From Candidatus Poseidoniaceae archaeon (lineage in GTDB: Archaea; Thermoplasmatota; Poseidoniia; Poseidoniales; Poseidoniaceae), in assembly GCA_013330925.1 (NCBI GenBank), contig DUHJ01000208.1:1-16293 (forward strand): a stretch of 16,293 nt of DNA, written 5' to 3'. A program made the translations under genes and the position numbers. Below, piece by piece: positions 7,291 to 14,223 of this stretch; positions within the stretch are counted from its first letter, which is position 1; each line of letters begins with the position of its first letter. Under the pieces are notes generated by a model that made no database searches, was not told the DNA's origin, and saw only the letters and a list, made by a program, of their open reading frames with translations.

Positions 7291-8298
7291 ATGGCAGGCT
7301 CACCCGTGTCCACCCATTCCCCTTCCGATGGCCCCCCCGCGGAGGGCCCTTCGCCGGACCAACAGCGCCAGATGGAACAGGCGTACACCCAGATGAAGCG
7401 AAAAATGGCCATGCAGTCGCTTGGAAAGCGCATCAAGCACAAGGTCATGGTGCTCTCCGGGAAAGGCGGTGTCGGCAAGTCCACCGTGTCGACTGGACTG
7501 GCTCTTTCCTTGGCTCAACAAGGCCTCAAAGTCGGCATCCTCGACATTGACATCACCGGCCCAAACGTGCCGAAGATGATGGGTCTGGACGGCCGACGCT
7601 TGCACGTCGAGGAAGGGCGCATTCATCCTGCTCAGGGCCACCTTGGCGTCAAGGTCATCTCGATGGCCTTCCTGCTGGACGACGACGACACACCCGTGGT
7701 TTGGCGCGGTCCAATCAAGCTCGGCGCCATTCAGCAATTCATCGGAGACGTTGAATGGGGCGACCTCGATTACCTCGTGATCGACTTCCCTCCCGGCACG
7801 TCGGACGAACCGTTGACCGTGGCCCAATCCCTTCCCGACATCGACGGCATGGTCATCGTCACCACGCCACAGGACGTGGCCCTGTTGGACAGCCGGAAAT
7901 CCATCGGTTTCGCTGAATCCCTCAAGGTTCCCGTGCTCGGCGTCGTCGAGAACATGAGCGGTTACACCCTCCACGGGAACGCGCCGGCGGGCACAGAAGT
8001 GCAAATCGCGGGTCCTGGTGGCCGCAACCATACGGTCACCGCAGATGCCGAAGGAGCCTTCCACGTCACCCTCGACTTGTTCAAGCAGGGCGGTGGCGCA
8101 GCCACGGCAGAAGAATTCGGCATTCCTTTCCTCGGCGCCCTCCCCTTCGACCCAGGTTTCGTCCGTGGTGGCGATGATGGCGTCCACCGCATCGTCAGCG
8201 ACCCTGAAGGTGCTTCGTCCATCGCTTTCGCTAAAGTGGTCGCTGCCATCCAGGCGCAAATCGGCCAATCTGCGGGCAAGGGATTGGAAATCGTCTGA
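7291..8298 (+). CDS. Mrp/NBP35/ApbC-type P-loop ATPase, cysteine-free variant
   Basis: This 335-residue member of the Mrp/NBP35 branch of the deviant-Walker-A (MinD-like) ATPases belongs to a family whose members carry Fe-S clusters to target proteins. Visible motifs: GKGGVGKST (57-65) with the deviant signature lysine Lys58, ILDIDITGPNVPKMMG (83-98), VVWRGPIKLGAIQQF (136-150), YLVIDFPPGTSDEPLT (161-176), VTTPQDVALLDSRKS (190-204) and VVENMSG (218-224). After NMSG the family normally has CPxC a few residues on and reaches GGG within about 15 residues. Here residues 225-266 (42 residues) separate NMSG from GGG, there is no CxxC, and no cysteine occurs anywhere in the protein. A flexible, Pro/Gln-rich N-terminus of about 45 residues precedes the fold. 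DUF971 starts 11 bp downstream, then bud32. The ATPase fold is certain; Fe-S carriage is doubtful. Confidence 0.88.
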   Translation: MAGSPVSTHSPSDGPPAEGPSPDQQRQMEQAYTQMKRKMAMQSLGKRIKHKVMVLSGKGGVGKSTVSTGLALSLAQQGLKVGILDIDITGPNVPKMMGLDGRRLHVEEGRIHPAQGHLGVKVISMAFLLDDDDTPVVWRGPIKLGAIQQFIGDVEWGDLDYLVIDFPPGTSDEPLTVAQSLPDIDGMVIVTTPQDVALLDSRKSIGFAESLKVPVLGVVENMSGYTLHGNAPAGTEVQIAGPGGRNHTVTADAEGAFHVTLDLFKQGGGAATAEEFGIPFLGALPFDPGFVRGGDDGVHRIVSDPEGASSIAFAKVVAAIQAQIGQSAGKGLEIV

Positions 8299-8309
8299 GG
8301 TGATGCCGA

Positions 8310-8666
8310 ATGACCGACTCGATGCCCGTCATGACTCGGCTTGAGCGCCGTCAGGTCGACCTTCACCTCACCTATGAGGACGGTACGGAGTTCACCGTCT
8401 CCTACGACGACCTCCGGCACGCGTGTCCTTGCGCCAAGTGCGCACCGTCGCGCAACCTCGACGACACCAGCAAAGCCCTTCGCCGTCAGGTCGAGGCCCT
8501 GCCTCCCACCAAACCCACGGTCCGTACGGTCGGCAATTACGCCTTGACCTTCGAGTGGGAGGATGCCGGATGCAGTTCCGGAATCTACCGCTTCGAACGG
8601 CTGTGGGCCTTGGCCAACCGCCAAGATCCGGACGGCGGCAAGCCCTACGTTCACGGGGCGTGGTGA
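8310..8666 (+). CDS. DUF971 protein (GBBH-like N-terminal, zinc-binding)
   Basis: This 118-residue protein has the DUF971 fold found alone in prokaryotes and as the N-terminal domain of gamma-butyrobetaine hydroxylase. The core reads LTYEDGTEFTVSYDDLRHACPCAKC, with Cys39, Cys41 and Cys44 in the CxCxxC zinc motif, and ends in FEWEDAGCSSGIYRFERLWAL. In the family the fourth ligand is normally a His in W-x-DGH-x-SGIY; here Cys88 stands there with one extra residue before it, so the site would be Cys4. The start ATG has TGAGGTGAT just upstream and lies 11 bp after the Mrp stop. DUF971 genes commonly sit beside or are fused to Mrp genes, which suggests a partnership in Fe-S or metal handling; the exact role is unknown. 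Confidence 0.85.
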   Translation: MTDSMPVMTRLERRQVDLHLTYEDGTEFTVSYDDLRHACPCAKCAPSRNLDDTSKALRRQVEALPPTKPTVRTVGNYALTFEWEDAGCSSGIYRFERLWALANRQDPDGGKPYVHGAW

Positions 8667-8670
8667 GCCG

Positions 8671-9339
8671 GTGTTCGAGCCCACCGTTCGCCTGCATCTC
8701 GGCGCAGAAGCCGAGGTGACGGCAGGTTCGTGGTTCGGTCTTCCGGCGGTCTTGAAACAGCGTCGAGCGCGTGCGTGGCGTCATCCAGACCTCGACGAGC
8801 GCCTTGGTCGGCAACGCATGCTGGCGGAGGCCCGCATCCTGCTCCGTTTGCATCGTGCGGGCCTTCCAGTGCCGGCTTTGCTGGACGCGGACGTTGACGA
8901 AGACCGGCTCGTGCTCGAGCACGTGCACGGCCGTCCTCTTATCGACGTGCTGCGCGATGCGTCGCTGGTCGACGTCAACCCCTTGCTGTTCCTGGTCGGA
9001 AAAGCGGTGCGTCAACTGCACGCTCAAGCCGTGACCCACGGTGACCTCTCCACGAACAACATCATGATCCGCGATGACGGAACCGTGGTGCTCATCGACT
9101 TCGGCTTGGCCACCATCGAATACGACCTTGAGCGCTACGGGATTGACCTGCACGTGCTTGACGAAGTGTTGGGAGCAAGCCATCCGGACCGCGAGGGTGC
9201 GATGGAGGCGTTGGAATCCGGGTACCTCGCCTCCGAGCATGCGGCAGCCTGCGAGGCGCCAGGCGGCGTCGTTCCTTCGGCAGCTGACGTGATCCAACGG
9301 CTCGGCTTGGTCCGGAGTCGTGTGCGCTACCACAGCTGA
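8671..9339 (+). CDS. bud32: Bud32/PRPK, KEOPS-associated atypical kinase
   Basis: 222 residues from a GTG start at 8671, 4 nt after the DUF971 stop; longer in-frame starts would overlap DUF971 deeply and add non-family sequence. The small lipopolysaccharide-kinase-like fold shows the ATP lysine in VLKQRRARAWRHPDLDERL (Lys29), the helix Glu in MLAEARILLRLH (Glu53), the catalytic loop THGDLSTNNIMI (His123, Asp125, Asn130) and IDFGLA (Asp143). Bud32 is an ATPase/kinase subunit of KEOPS, which with Kae1 makes tRNA N6-threonylcarbamoyladenosine. In many euryarchaea it is fused to Kae1; here it stands alone and no kae1 is in the window. Its C-terminus ends RSRVRYHS, basic as usual. It converges on the PAP2 gene with a 4-bp gap. 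Confidence 0.9.
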   Translation: MFEPTVRLHLGAEAEVTAGSWFGLPAVLKQRRARAWRHPDLDERLGRQRMLAEARILLRLHRAGLPVPALLDADVDEDRLVLEHVHGRPLIDVLRDASLVDVNPLLFLVGKAVRQLHAQAVTHGDLSTNNIMIRDDGTVVLIDFGLATIEYDLERYGIDLHVLDEVLGASHPDREGAMEALESGYLASEHAAACEAPGGVVPSAADVIQRLGLVRSRVRYHS

Positions 9340-9343
9340 AGCG

Positions 9344-11416
9344 TCACTCTTCCTCGGTCCTGCGGTCCCGGGCTTCCTGTTGGATCTGGACCACGTAGAG
9401 GAAGGTCAGCCCCAACATCGCCATGAGCCCGACTTGAAGCACGGTGTTGGAATAGGGTTGGAGCACGACTTCGCGGCTGTAGATTCGAACCGATGTCTCC
9501 TCGGATGCGCTTCGTTCGAGGTAGATGATGTGGTCCTCAAGCACCGTCGGTGACCATTGGTCCCGCGTGTCCGCGGTCAACACTTCGGTCAGGTTCGTGG
9601 ACAGGTCGTGAAGGTGGATTTCCCCGTCGAGGTACTTGGCTTCGGGATTGATGGGGTTGAGGTGGTCCCAGCCGGTGTAGGCCAAGACGCCGTCGCCAAG
9701 GTCGGGATCTGCTGCAGGGTACTTTCCGTCTCCAATGAGGTGCATGGAACCCTCCGTGCGATCGTAGAGGACCAAACGGTCCACCGTGCTGACGTTGACC
9801 ACCGCCACGAGGTGGGTTTGGCTGAGTTCCAGATCAATGATCGTCCCGTTGACCACGTCAGCCGGCAAGCCCCATGCCTCCATTTCGGCCTCTTGTTCGA
9901 GGGAGGCACTGGCGTTCAGGGGCACGGTCAGTGCACCGCTCGTGCCCAGCCTGGCCATGCGCACGTGAAGCGGCTCTTCCTCCGTGCTCCAGGCCAATTC
10001 TGCGCCTTCGGCCACCAAAGCGATGACACCGGTAGCGGGTGCAGGAAGGACGGCTTGATCCCCTTGCATCGTCCATCCGTGCAAGGTGCCGTTGACGACC
10101 GCGAGGACCACCGTACCGTTCGGACCTTCGGCCAAGGTCAGCACGGACGGACGCTCATCGATGGCCGCTTCCATCGCGACTGTTTGGGGTGCATTGGTTT
10201 GAATCACGCGGATGATGGAGGCGTTGGCCATGGCCAAGTGCCCTTGGTCCAGGGCCAACAGGTCGCCTTCGCTCATGTTCGGCTGAGCCACCTCAAGCAC
10301 AACCTCAGGGGCCGCAAGGTCGTTTAGAACCACCACGTGGACCCCGCTTCGGTTGTCCATGGTGGCCACCCAACCGTCGGCAGCTGCAGCACCTTCAGGC
10401 GCTTCGATGCCTCCTGCCGGCAACGCCTGGTGGGTCAGGTCGTAAGTGACCACGAGCAGCACCAGGAAGAGCACAACGCCCAGCCCAAGCCGTGATTCAC
10501 GTGCACCGGGGTGTCGGAATCGGTGCAGCAGGCCCATGACAGGTGCAACAAGGGCACGCAACGCAACCTTTGGTTGGGTCAAGAGCGACGCCAATCGTGC
10601 GTTCATCGTGCGCTCATCGCCAATGCGCCAAACAAAGCCGACCGAGCGTTCGGTCATGGCCACGGCTCCTGCGGCGATCAGGAATCCACCGACGATGTCC
10701 GAAATCCAATGGATGCCGAGGTAAACGATCGTGAACGCGGTCACCGCCGTGTAGAGCAAGACCGTGTGACGGTATCGGGTCCAACGACGGTCTTCGTCGT
10801 AGCGAAGCAGGCAGAGCCAGACGACGAACGGAATCCCGATGTGAAGGCTTGGCATGCCGTTCGTGAAGGGGTCAATGCGACGGAACCAGTCGGCAATTTC
10901 CGGCGTCAAATCGTACGCGATGGTCTCCATCCCGGGGATGACGTCACCGGTCACGCGGACGTTGAAGAACAGGTAGAAGGGCACGGCCAAGATGTACACC
11001 CAAGCGATGGAGAGGACGATCCTGTCGGCCATCCATCGGTCATCGAAGTAAGCCACGTAGAAGACGGAGACATAGCAGATGAACATGAACCCGGCCACGT
11101 AGAAGTGCGTCAGCGCGATGGACAACCACCTCGCTTCGAAGGCCTCCTGCACGCGCAGGACGAGGTCACCCTCGATGGCGTAAATCCAGGCCGTCATGTC
11201 GAGGTTGGTGTTGGCCATCAGGATTCGATCGACTTGGTCGAGGAAGTCCTTGGCGTTGTAGATCATCAACAAAAGGAGCACGTGCACCCAATAGCGGCGG
11301 ATGAAATCCACGAAACCGGACAACGTCAGGCGACTCCATGGCGGCGCATAGACCGGAAGGAGCACCACGCCCAGCGCGAGTGCGCTGATCATCCACGTCA
11401 GGTAGACGCCTTCCAC
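9344..11416 (-). CDS. PAP2-superfamily membrane phosphatase/transferase with C-terminal ectodomain
   Basis: 690 residues from a GTG start; an ATG at 11392 (residue 9) is an alternative. Residues 1-260 form a multi-pass membrane domain with PAP2 motifs: MPSLHIG (188-194, His192) and YLGIHWISDIVGG (232-244, His236, Asp240). The first canonical motif (KX6RP) is not clear, as in the AUR1/inositol-phosphorylceramide-synthase-like branch, so the enzyme may transfer a phospho head group rather than only hydrolyse. A further membrane segment at about 310-325 leads into an ectodomain of about 330 residues with beta-strand/turn repeats (LVLYDRTEGSMHLIG, EIHLHDLSTN, HIIYLERSAS) resembling a TolB/WD-type propeller and with several NxS/T sites. 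A last membrane helix (about 658-678) ends the chain in a charged tail. The lipid substrate is unknown; divergent from the enoyl-CoA hydratase. Confidence 0.83.
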   Translation of the reverse strand: MEGVYLTWMISALALGVVLLPVYAPPWSRLTLSGFVDFIRRYWVHVLLLLMIYNAKDFLDQVDRILMANTNLDMTAWIYAIEGDLVLRVQEAFEARWLSIALTHFYVAGFMFICYVSVFYVAYFDDRWMADRIVLSIAWVYILAVPFYLFFNVRVTGDVIPGMETIAYDLTPEIADWFRRIDPFTNGMPSLHIGIPFVVWLCLLRYDEDRRWTRYRHTVLLYTAVTAFTIVYLGIHWISDIVGGFLIAAGAVAMTERSVGFVWRIGDERTMNARLASLLTQPKVALRALVAPVMGLLHRFRHPGARESRLGLGVVLFLVLLVVTYDLTHQALPAGGIEAPEGAAAADGWVATMDNRSGVHVVVLNDLAAPEVVLEVAQPNMSEGDLLALDQGHLAMANASIIRVIQTNAPQTVAMEAAIDERPSVLTLAEGPNGTVVLAVVNGTLHGWTMQGDQAVLPAPATGVIALVAEGAELAWSTEEEPLHVRMARLGTSGALTVPLNASASLEQEAEMEAWGLPADVVNGTIIDLELSQTHLVAVVNVSTVDRLVLYDRTEGSMHLIGDGKYPAADPDLGDGVLAYTGWDHLNPINPEAKYLDGEIHLHDLSTNLTEVLTADTRDQWSPTVLEDHIIYLERSASEETSVRIYSREVVLQPYSNTVLQVGLMAMLGLTFLYVVQIQQEARDRRTEEE

Positions 11417-11502
11417 GCTCTTGCCTTTGGGCGAACGACTTCAACGTTGGGCGTCCTTTGCCTCGTCGGTGCGCTCTTGAGGGGGCGACGCTTGGGCGCA
11501 GC

Positions 11503-12339
11503 ATGGCCGAAGACGTCTTGCTTGTCGAACATCTCTCCGTTGCTCCAGAATCGGGCGATGACGGCGTCATCGCCTTGGTCACCATCAACCGGCCAGACAA
11601 ACTGAACGCCCTCAATCAAGACGTCATGAGCGCCATCAAGGCGTATGCAAAGAAGGTTGAGACGCAGGACGAGGTCCGTTGCGTCGTGTTCACCGGTGCC
11701 ACGCCGGGACCTGCCCCAGAGGGGCGTCGTCCCAAACCAAACGCCTTCGTGGCCGGTGCCGACATCGCCGAATTTGCAGGTCAAAGCAGCAAGGAGATTT
11801 ACCCGATTTTTGCCGACAACGGGTGGGAAGCCATCTGGGGCATCAGCAAGCCGACCATCGCCATGATCGACGGTTTTGCCCTCGGTGGCGGATGTGAGGT
11901 GGCCGTAGCCTGCGACCTTCGCGTGGCCAGCGACCGTTCGAACTTCGGGACGCCTGAGATCAACCTCGGTCTGATGCCCGGTGGCGGCGGCACCCAGCGC
12001 TTGGCACGCCTGGTGGGGCTTGGTCGTGCCATGGAGCTGGTGTTCACCGGTGAGATGATCGACGCGGCTGAAGCCCACCGCATCGGTTTGGTGAATCACG
12101 TCGTCCCTGCGGCGGACCTGATGGAGCGTACGCTGGCGCTCGCCCGCACGATTGGCAGCAAGTCCGCAGCGACGATGAAAGTGGCCAAGGCCACCATGCG
12201 CGCCAGCATGGAAACATCGTTGAGCGAGGGGCTGACGGTGGAGCTGGATGCCTTCTCTGCTTTGTTCGACAGCGCCGACACCGCGATCGGTGTTGACGCC
12301 TTCTTGAGCCGGCAAGCACCCGCGTGGACGCACAAGTGA
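11503..12339 (+). CDS. Enoyl-CoA hydratase/isomerase (crotonase family)
   Basis: This 278-residue crotonase-fold protein probably hydrates a 2-enoyl-CoA. Both catalytic glutamates of classical hydratases are present: GGGCE (Glu132) and FGTPEINLG (Glu152). The oxyanion-hole segments are AGADIAEF (84-91) and GFALGGG (124-130), and GGGGTQRLARLVG follows. An extra Pro/Arg-rich stretch of about 14 residues (TPGPAPEGRRPKPN, residues 67-80) precedes AFVAGAD, where most homologues have a short turn. The C-terminus (GVDAFLSRQAPAW) matches the family's EGxxAFLEKRxPxF ending. The start at 11503 is chosen because residues before it are unlike the family; the gap to the divergent PAP2 gene is 86 bp, with no clear TATA box. 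The substrate could be crotonyl-CoA or a longer chain; the context gives no help. Confidence 0.9.
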   Translation: MAEDVLLVEHLSVAPESGDDGVIALVTINRPDKLNALNQDVMSAIKAYAKKVETQDEVRCVVFTGATPGPAPEGRRPKPNAFVAGADIAEFAGQSSKEIYPIFADNGWEAIWGISKPTIAMIDGFALGGGCEVAVACDLRVASDRSNFGTPEINLGLMPGGGGTQRLARLVGLGRAMELVFTGEMIDAAEAHRIGLVNHVVPAADLMERTLALARTIGSKSAATMKVAKATMRASMETSLSEGLTVELDAFSALFDSADTAIGVDAFLSRQAPAWTHK

Positions 12340-12345
12340 GGCGAC

Positions 12346-12446
12346 CCGGAGCCCCGCAAGACTCCGGACCGCGGGTACGGGACACGAGGTCCCGGTAAGA
12401 ACGAGCACCTCAGCGCAAGTTTAGTTTCGCCCGAACGTCGTCGGGC
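12346..12446. other. Three consecutive hairpins in a convergent intergenic gap
   Basis: The 199-bp gap 12340-12538 separates two convergent genes and contains no convincing gene. It holds three perfect 6-bp stems: CCGGAG/CTCCGG (12346-12351 with 12362-12367, loop 10), CGGGAC/GTCCCG (12378-12383 with 12389-12394, loop 5) and GCCCGA/TCGGGC (12429-12434 with 12441-12446, loop 6). A T-rich run (GTTTAGTTT, 12419-12427) follows the second on plus, and AAAA at 12517-12520 gives a T-run on minus. They may terminate the two transcripts, or form one structured RNA. The remainder of the gap shows nothing I can name. Confidence 0.4.
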
Positions 12447-12538
12447 AGGTGGTGGAGGTGCCGTCGGTACTTCCGAATGAACCACGGTGGTGCCTGCATT
12501 TTCCAGGTGCGTGTACAAAATCCTCGTGGTGCAAGGAA

Positions 12539-13453
12539 TCAGTCGTCGCTGGGAGCCAAGGCCGCCAGTGCATCGGACCGCGCTTCGATGGGATCGGAGG
12601 GCGGAGGCAAGTCGCCAAGGGGTGGCAAATCACCAGGGAGAGGGAGGGGCGGCAACTCTGGAAGCGCTTCAGGCTCGCTGGTGGCGCTGCTGCTGAACCC
12701 TTCATCGAGGGGCACGCGGAGTTTGATCACCCGGGTCTCATCGAGGCGGACGAAGGAGGCGCCGTACGGGCGACCGGGTTCGGGGTGTTCGGGGACATCG
12801 AGGACATGAAGGCCATGGTCCGGTGTACGGAGGAGGGCCACCAGGTCTTCACGGGCCTCAGCTTCCTCCCACATACGAACGGTTGCGGCTCGAATTTCGG
12901 CCATGCGTCCACGGCGGCGGGCCTCGATGCGCTCCCGAACTGCAGCGTGGCGTTCCCGTCGTTCTTCGACGGTGACGGCAATGTCCGCGTCTTCGACCGA
13001 ATCGGCGGTGACTTCGACGACGAATTCCTGAGCGACGTGGGCCTGTTCCACCTCGACCTCGATGACAGGGCCGTGGTTTTCTTCCGCCTCGGCTTCCTGT
13101 GCTGCCAGGGCTTCCGCTTGTGCTGCTTTGGCCGCTTCCACCTTGATCCGCTTGCGTTCCGCGAGCGTTGCCGGAGATTCTTGGCGCACCGGTGCAGGGG
13201 TGCCGGGGTCAACGTCCACCGTGGCTTCGGCCGTGGCCTCTGCTGAGGCGGCCATGGGCGGTGCTGAGGCGGCTTGTTCGACGTTGCGTGCGGGTTGCGG
13301 CTGGCCGCCGAGACGGACCCAAGCAAGTCCGAGGACGCCGAGGGCGCCGACGGTGCCCCACTGGGCTTCCTCGACGAGTTCTCCGGCCAAAAGGAGGTAA
13401 CTGGCCAACACCCCGAGGAACAGAAGCCCTACGAGCATGCGGACGGTCCTCAT
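12539..13453 (-). CDS. Unrecognised membrane-anchored, Ala/Glu- and Pro-rich protein
   Basis: 304 residues; I do not recognise a family. Two hydrophobic segments at the N-terminus (about 5-24 and 33-47) anchor it, with a short charged turn between them. Residues 55-95 are Ala/Pro/Thr-rich and probably disordered. Residues 96-125 and 163-205 are charged, Ala/Glu/Arg-rich helices likely to be coiled coils, separated by a beta-like acidic stretch (PVIEVEVEQ, FVVEVTADS). A small folded-looking segment at 205-250 ends RVIKLRVPLDEGF. The tail (263-287) is Pro-rich with a repeated PLPGDLPPLGDLPPP pattern. An alternative GTG start at 13504 would overlap the HAM1 stop by 4 nt; I prefer ATG 13453 because the hydrophobic segment begins there and GAGG precedes it. 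Likely cotranscribed with HAM1. No function is proposed. Confidence 0.7.
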   Translation of the reverse strand: MRTVRMLVGLLFLGVLASYLLLAGELVEEAQWGTVGALGVLGLAWVRLGGQPQPARNVEQAASAPPMAASAEATAEATVDVDPGTPAPVRQESPATLAERKRIKVEAAKAAQAEALAAQEAEAEENHGPVIEVEVEQAHVAQEFVVEVTADSVEDADIAVTVEERRERHAAVRERIEARRRGRMAEIRAATVRMWEEAEAREDLVALLRTPDHGLHVLDVPEHPEPGRPYGASFVRLDETRVIKLRVPLDEGFSSSATSEPEALPELPPLPLPGDLPPLGDLPPPSDPIEARSDALAALAPSDD

Positions 13454-13500
13454 GTGGCTCAACCTCGACTGTTCGCTTGTGCTTATGACGCTGATGCCGC

Positions 13501-14151
13501 TCACTCGGAGATTCCGAGTTGGGACAAGAGGTCCTGGAGTGCCTCGGTCCGGTGGCTAAACTTCGCCTTCAGGTCCATGTCCACCGCCGCAAAGGTGCGG
13601 CCATGCGTCGACACTTCGCCTTGGACGCCGATTTCAGCGGGTGCGCCGGAAAGGTCCAGATCTCGTGGAATGAACACAGGATCGAACCCGAACCCTCCTT
13701 CGCCGTCAACGGCAGGTGCGATGCGTCCCATGCAGGCCCCCTCTCCGATGAAGATACCATCGGGCGTCATCAACGCGGCAATGGCCTTGAATTCGGCACG
13801 ACGGAGTCCCGCTTCGACGTGCAGGTCGTCGCTGTGCAGGTGGTCCAAGAGGCGAAGCAGGCCGTGGCACCCCAAGGTGCTCAGAGCGTAGGACGAGTAA
13901 ACGCCAGGAAAGCCGTCCAACGCTTCGACAAAGAGGCCCGCATCTTCGACCATCAACCAGTCGTCTTGGTTGGGGAGGTGAGCCTTGGCTTGCTCCAATT
14001 TCGCCCGTGCCACGGTCTCCAATTCATCGGCCTGTGGTTCCACGATTCCCTCGACCGAGAGCTGGACCACGTCATGGCCAAGCGGCTCAAGGTGATGCTT
14101 CGCTTCTGCGACCTTTCCTTCGTTGCCGGTCAGGAAATGTATGCGGGCCAT
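13501..14151 (-). CDS. HAM1/RdgB XTP/dITP pyrophosphatase
   Basis: This 216-residue house-cleaning enzyme hydrolyses non-canonical purine triphosphates (dITP, XTP) to monophosphates so that deaminated bases are not built into DNA or RNA. Family motifs: the phosphate-binding TGNEGK (8-13), VEDAGLFVEALDGFPGVYSS with the metal/catalytic Asp70 (68-87), EGGFGFDPVFIP (the base-recognition loop) and FSHRTEAL near the end, with the conserved SHR. TGNEGK replaces the usual TxNxxK without loss of the lysine. The ATG at 14151 follows no strong ribosome site; the gap to divergent crcB is 72 bp. The downstream minus-strand gene starts close to or inside its end, suggesting an operon. In other archaea this gene often lies near bud32, which is about 4 kb away here. 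Confidence 0.93.
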   Translation of the reverse strand: MARIHFLTGNEGKVAEAKHHLEPLGHDVVQLSVEGIVEPQADELETVARAKLEQAKAHLPNQDDWLMVEDAGLFVEALDGFPGVYSSYALSTLGCHGLLRLLDHLHSDDLHVEAGLRRAEFKAIAALMTPDGIFIGEGACMGRIAPAVDGEGGFGFDPVFIPRDLDLSGAPAEIGVQGEVSTHGRTFAAVDMDLKAKFSHRTEALQDLLSQLGISE

Positions 14152-14159
14152 GATGGGCC

Positions 14160-14170
14160 AACGGACCGTT
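14160..14170. repeat. Short inverted repeat between HAM1 and crcB
   Basis: AACGG-A-CCGTT is a perfect 5+1+5 inverted repeat, 9 bp upstream of the HAM1 start and 53 bp upstream of crcB. It could be an operator for one or both genes, or part of the proposed RNA structure upstream of crcB. It is short enough to be chance. Confidence 0.3.
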
Positions 14171-14223
14171 TGACTTCAATGGCGCGGCAATAGGCTGATG
14201 CTCCACCCTGCGCTGGGCAGGTC

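Noticed and set aside
7300..8268. 322-codon minus-strand frame across Mrp
   Set aside because: The plus frame carries all the P-loop ATPase motifs; the minus frame is a mirror artefact.
10511..11605. 364-codon plus-strand frame opposite the PAP2 gene
   Set aside because: It is His/Asp/Gln-rich without family motifs, and it mirrors well-defined PAP2 motifs and membrane helices on the minus strand.
11398..12408. 336-codon minus-strand frame across the enoyl-CoA hydratase
   Set aside because: The plus frame has both catalytic glutamates and the full crotonase fold; the minus frame has no motif.
12340..12538. SRP RNA, RNase P RNA or a tRNA in the convergent gap
   Set aside because: I looked on both strands for the conserved SRP GGAAG/AGCA loop, the RNase P GAGGAAAGT core and a T-arm GTTCRA; none is there.
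12449..13246. 265-codon plus-strand frame in the unassigned-protein region
   Set aside because: The minus frame has a membrane anchor, helix-type composition and operon-like linkage to HAM1. The plus frame is Gly/Phe/Cys-rich with no motif. This was the least clear choice, because the minus protein also lacks a known family.
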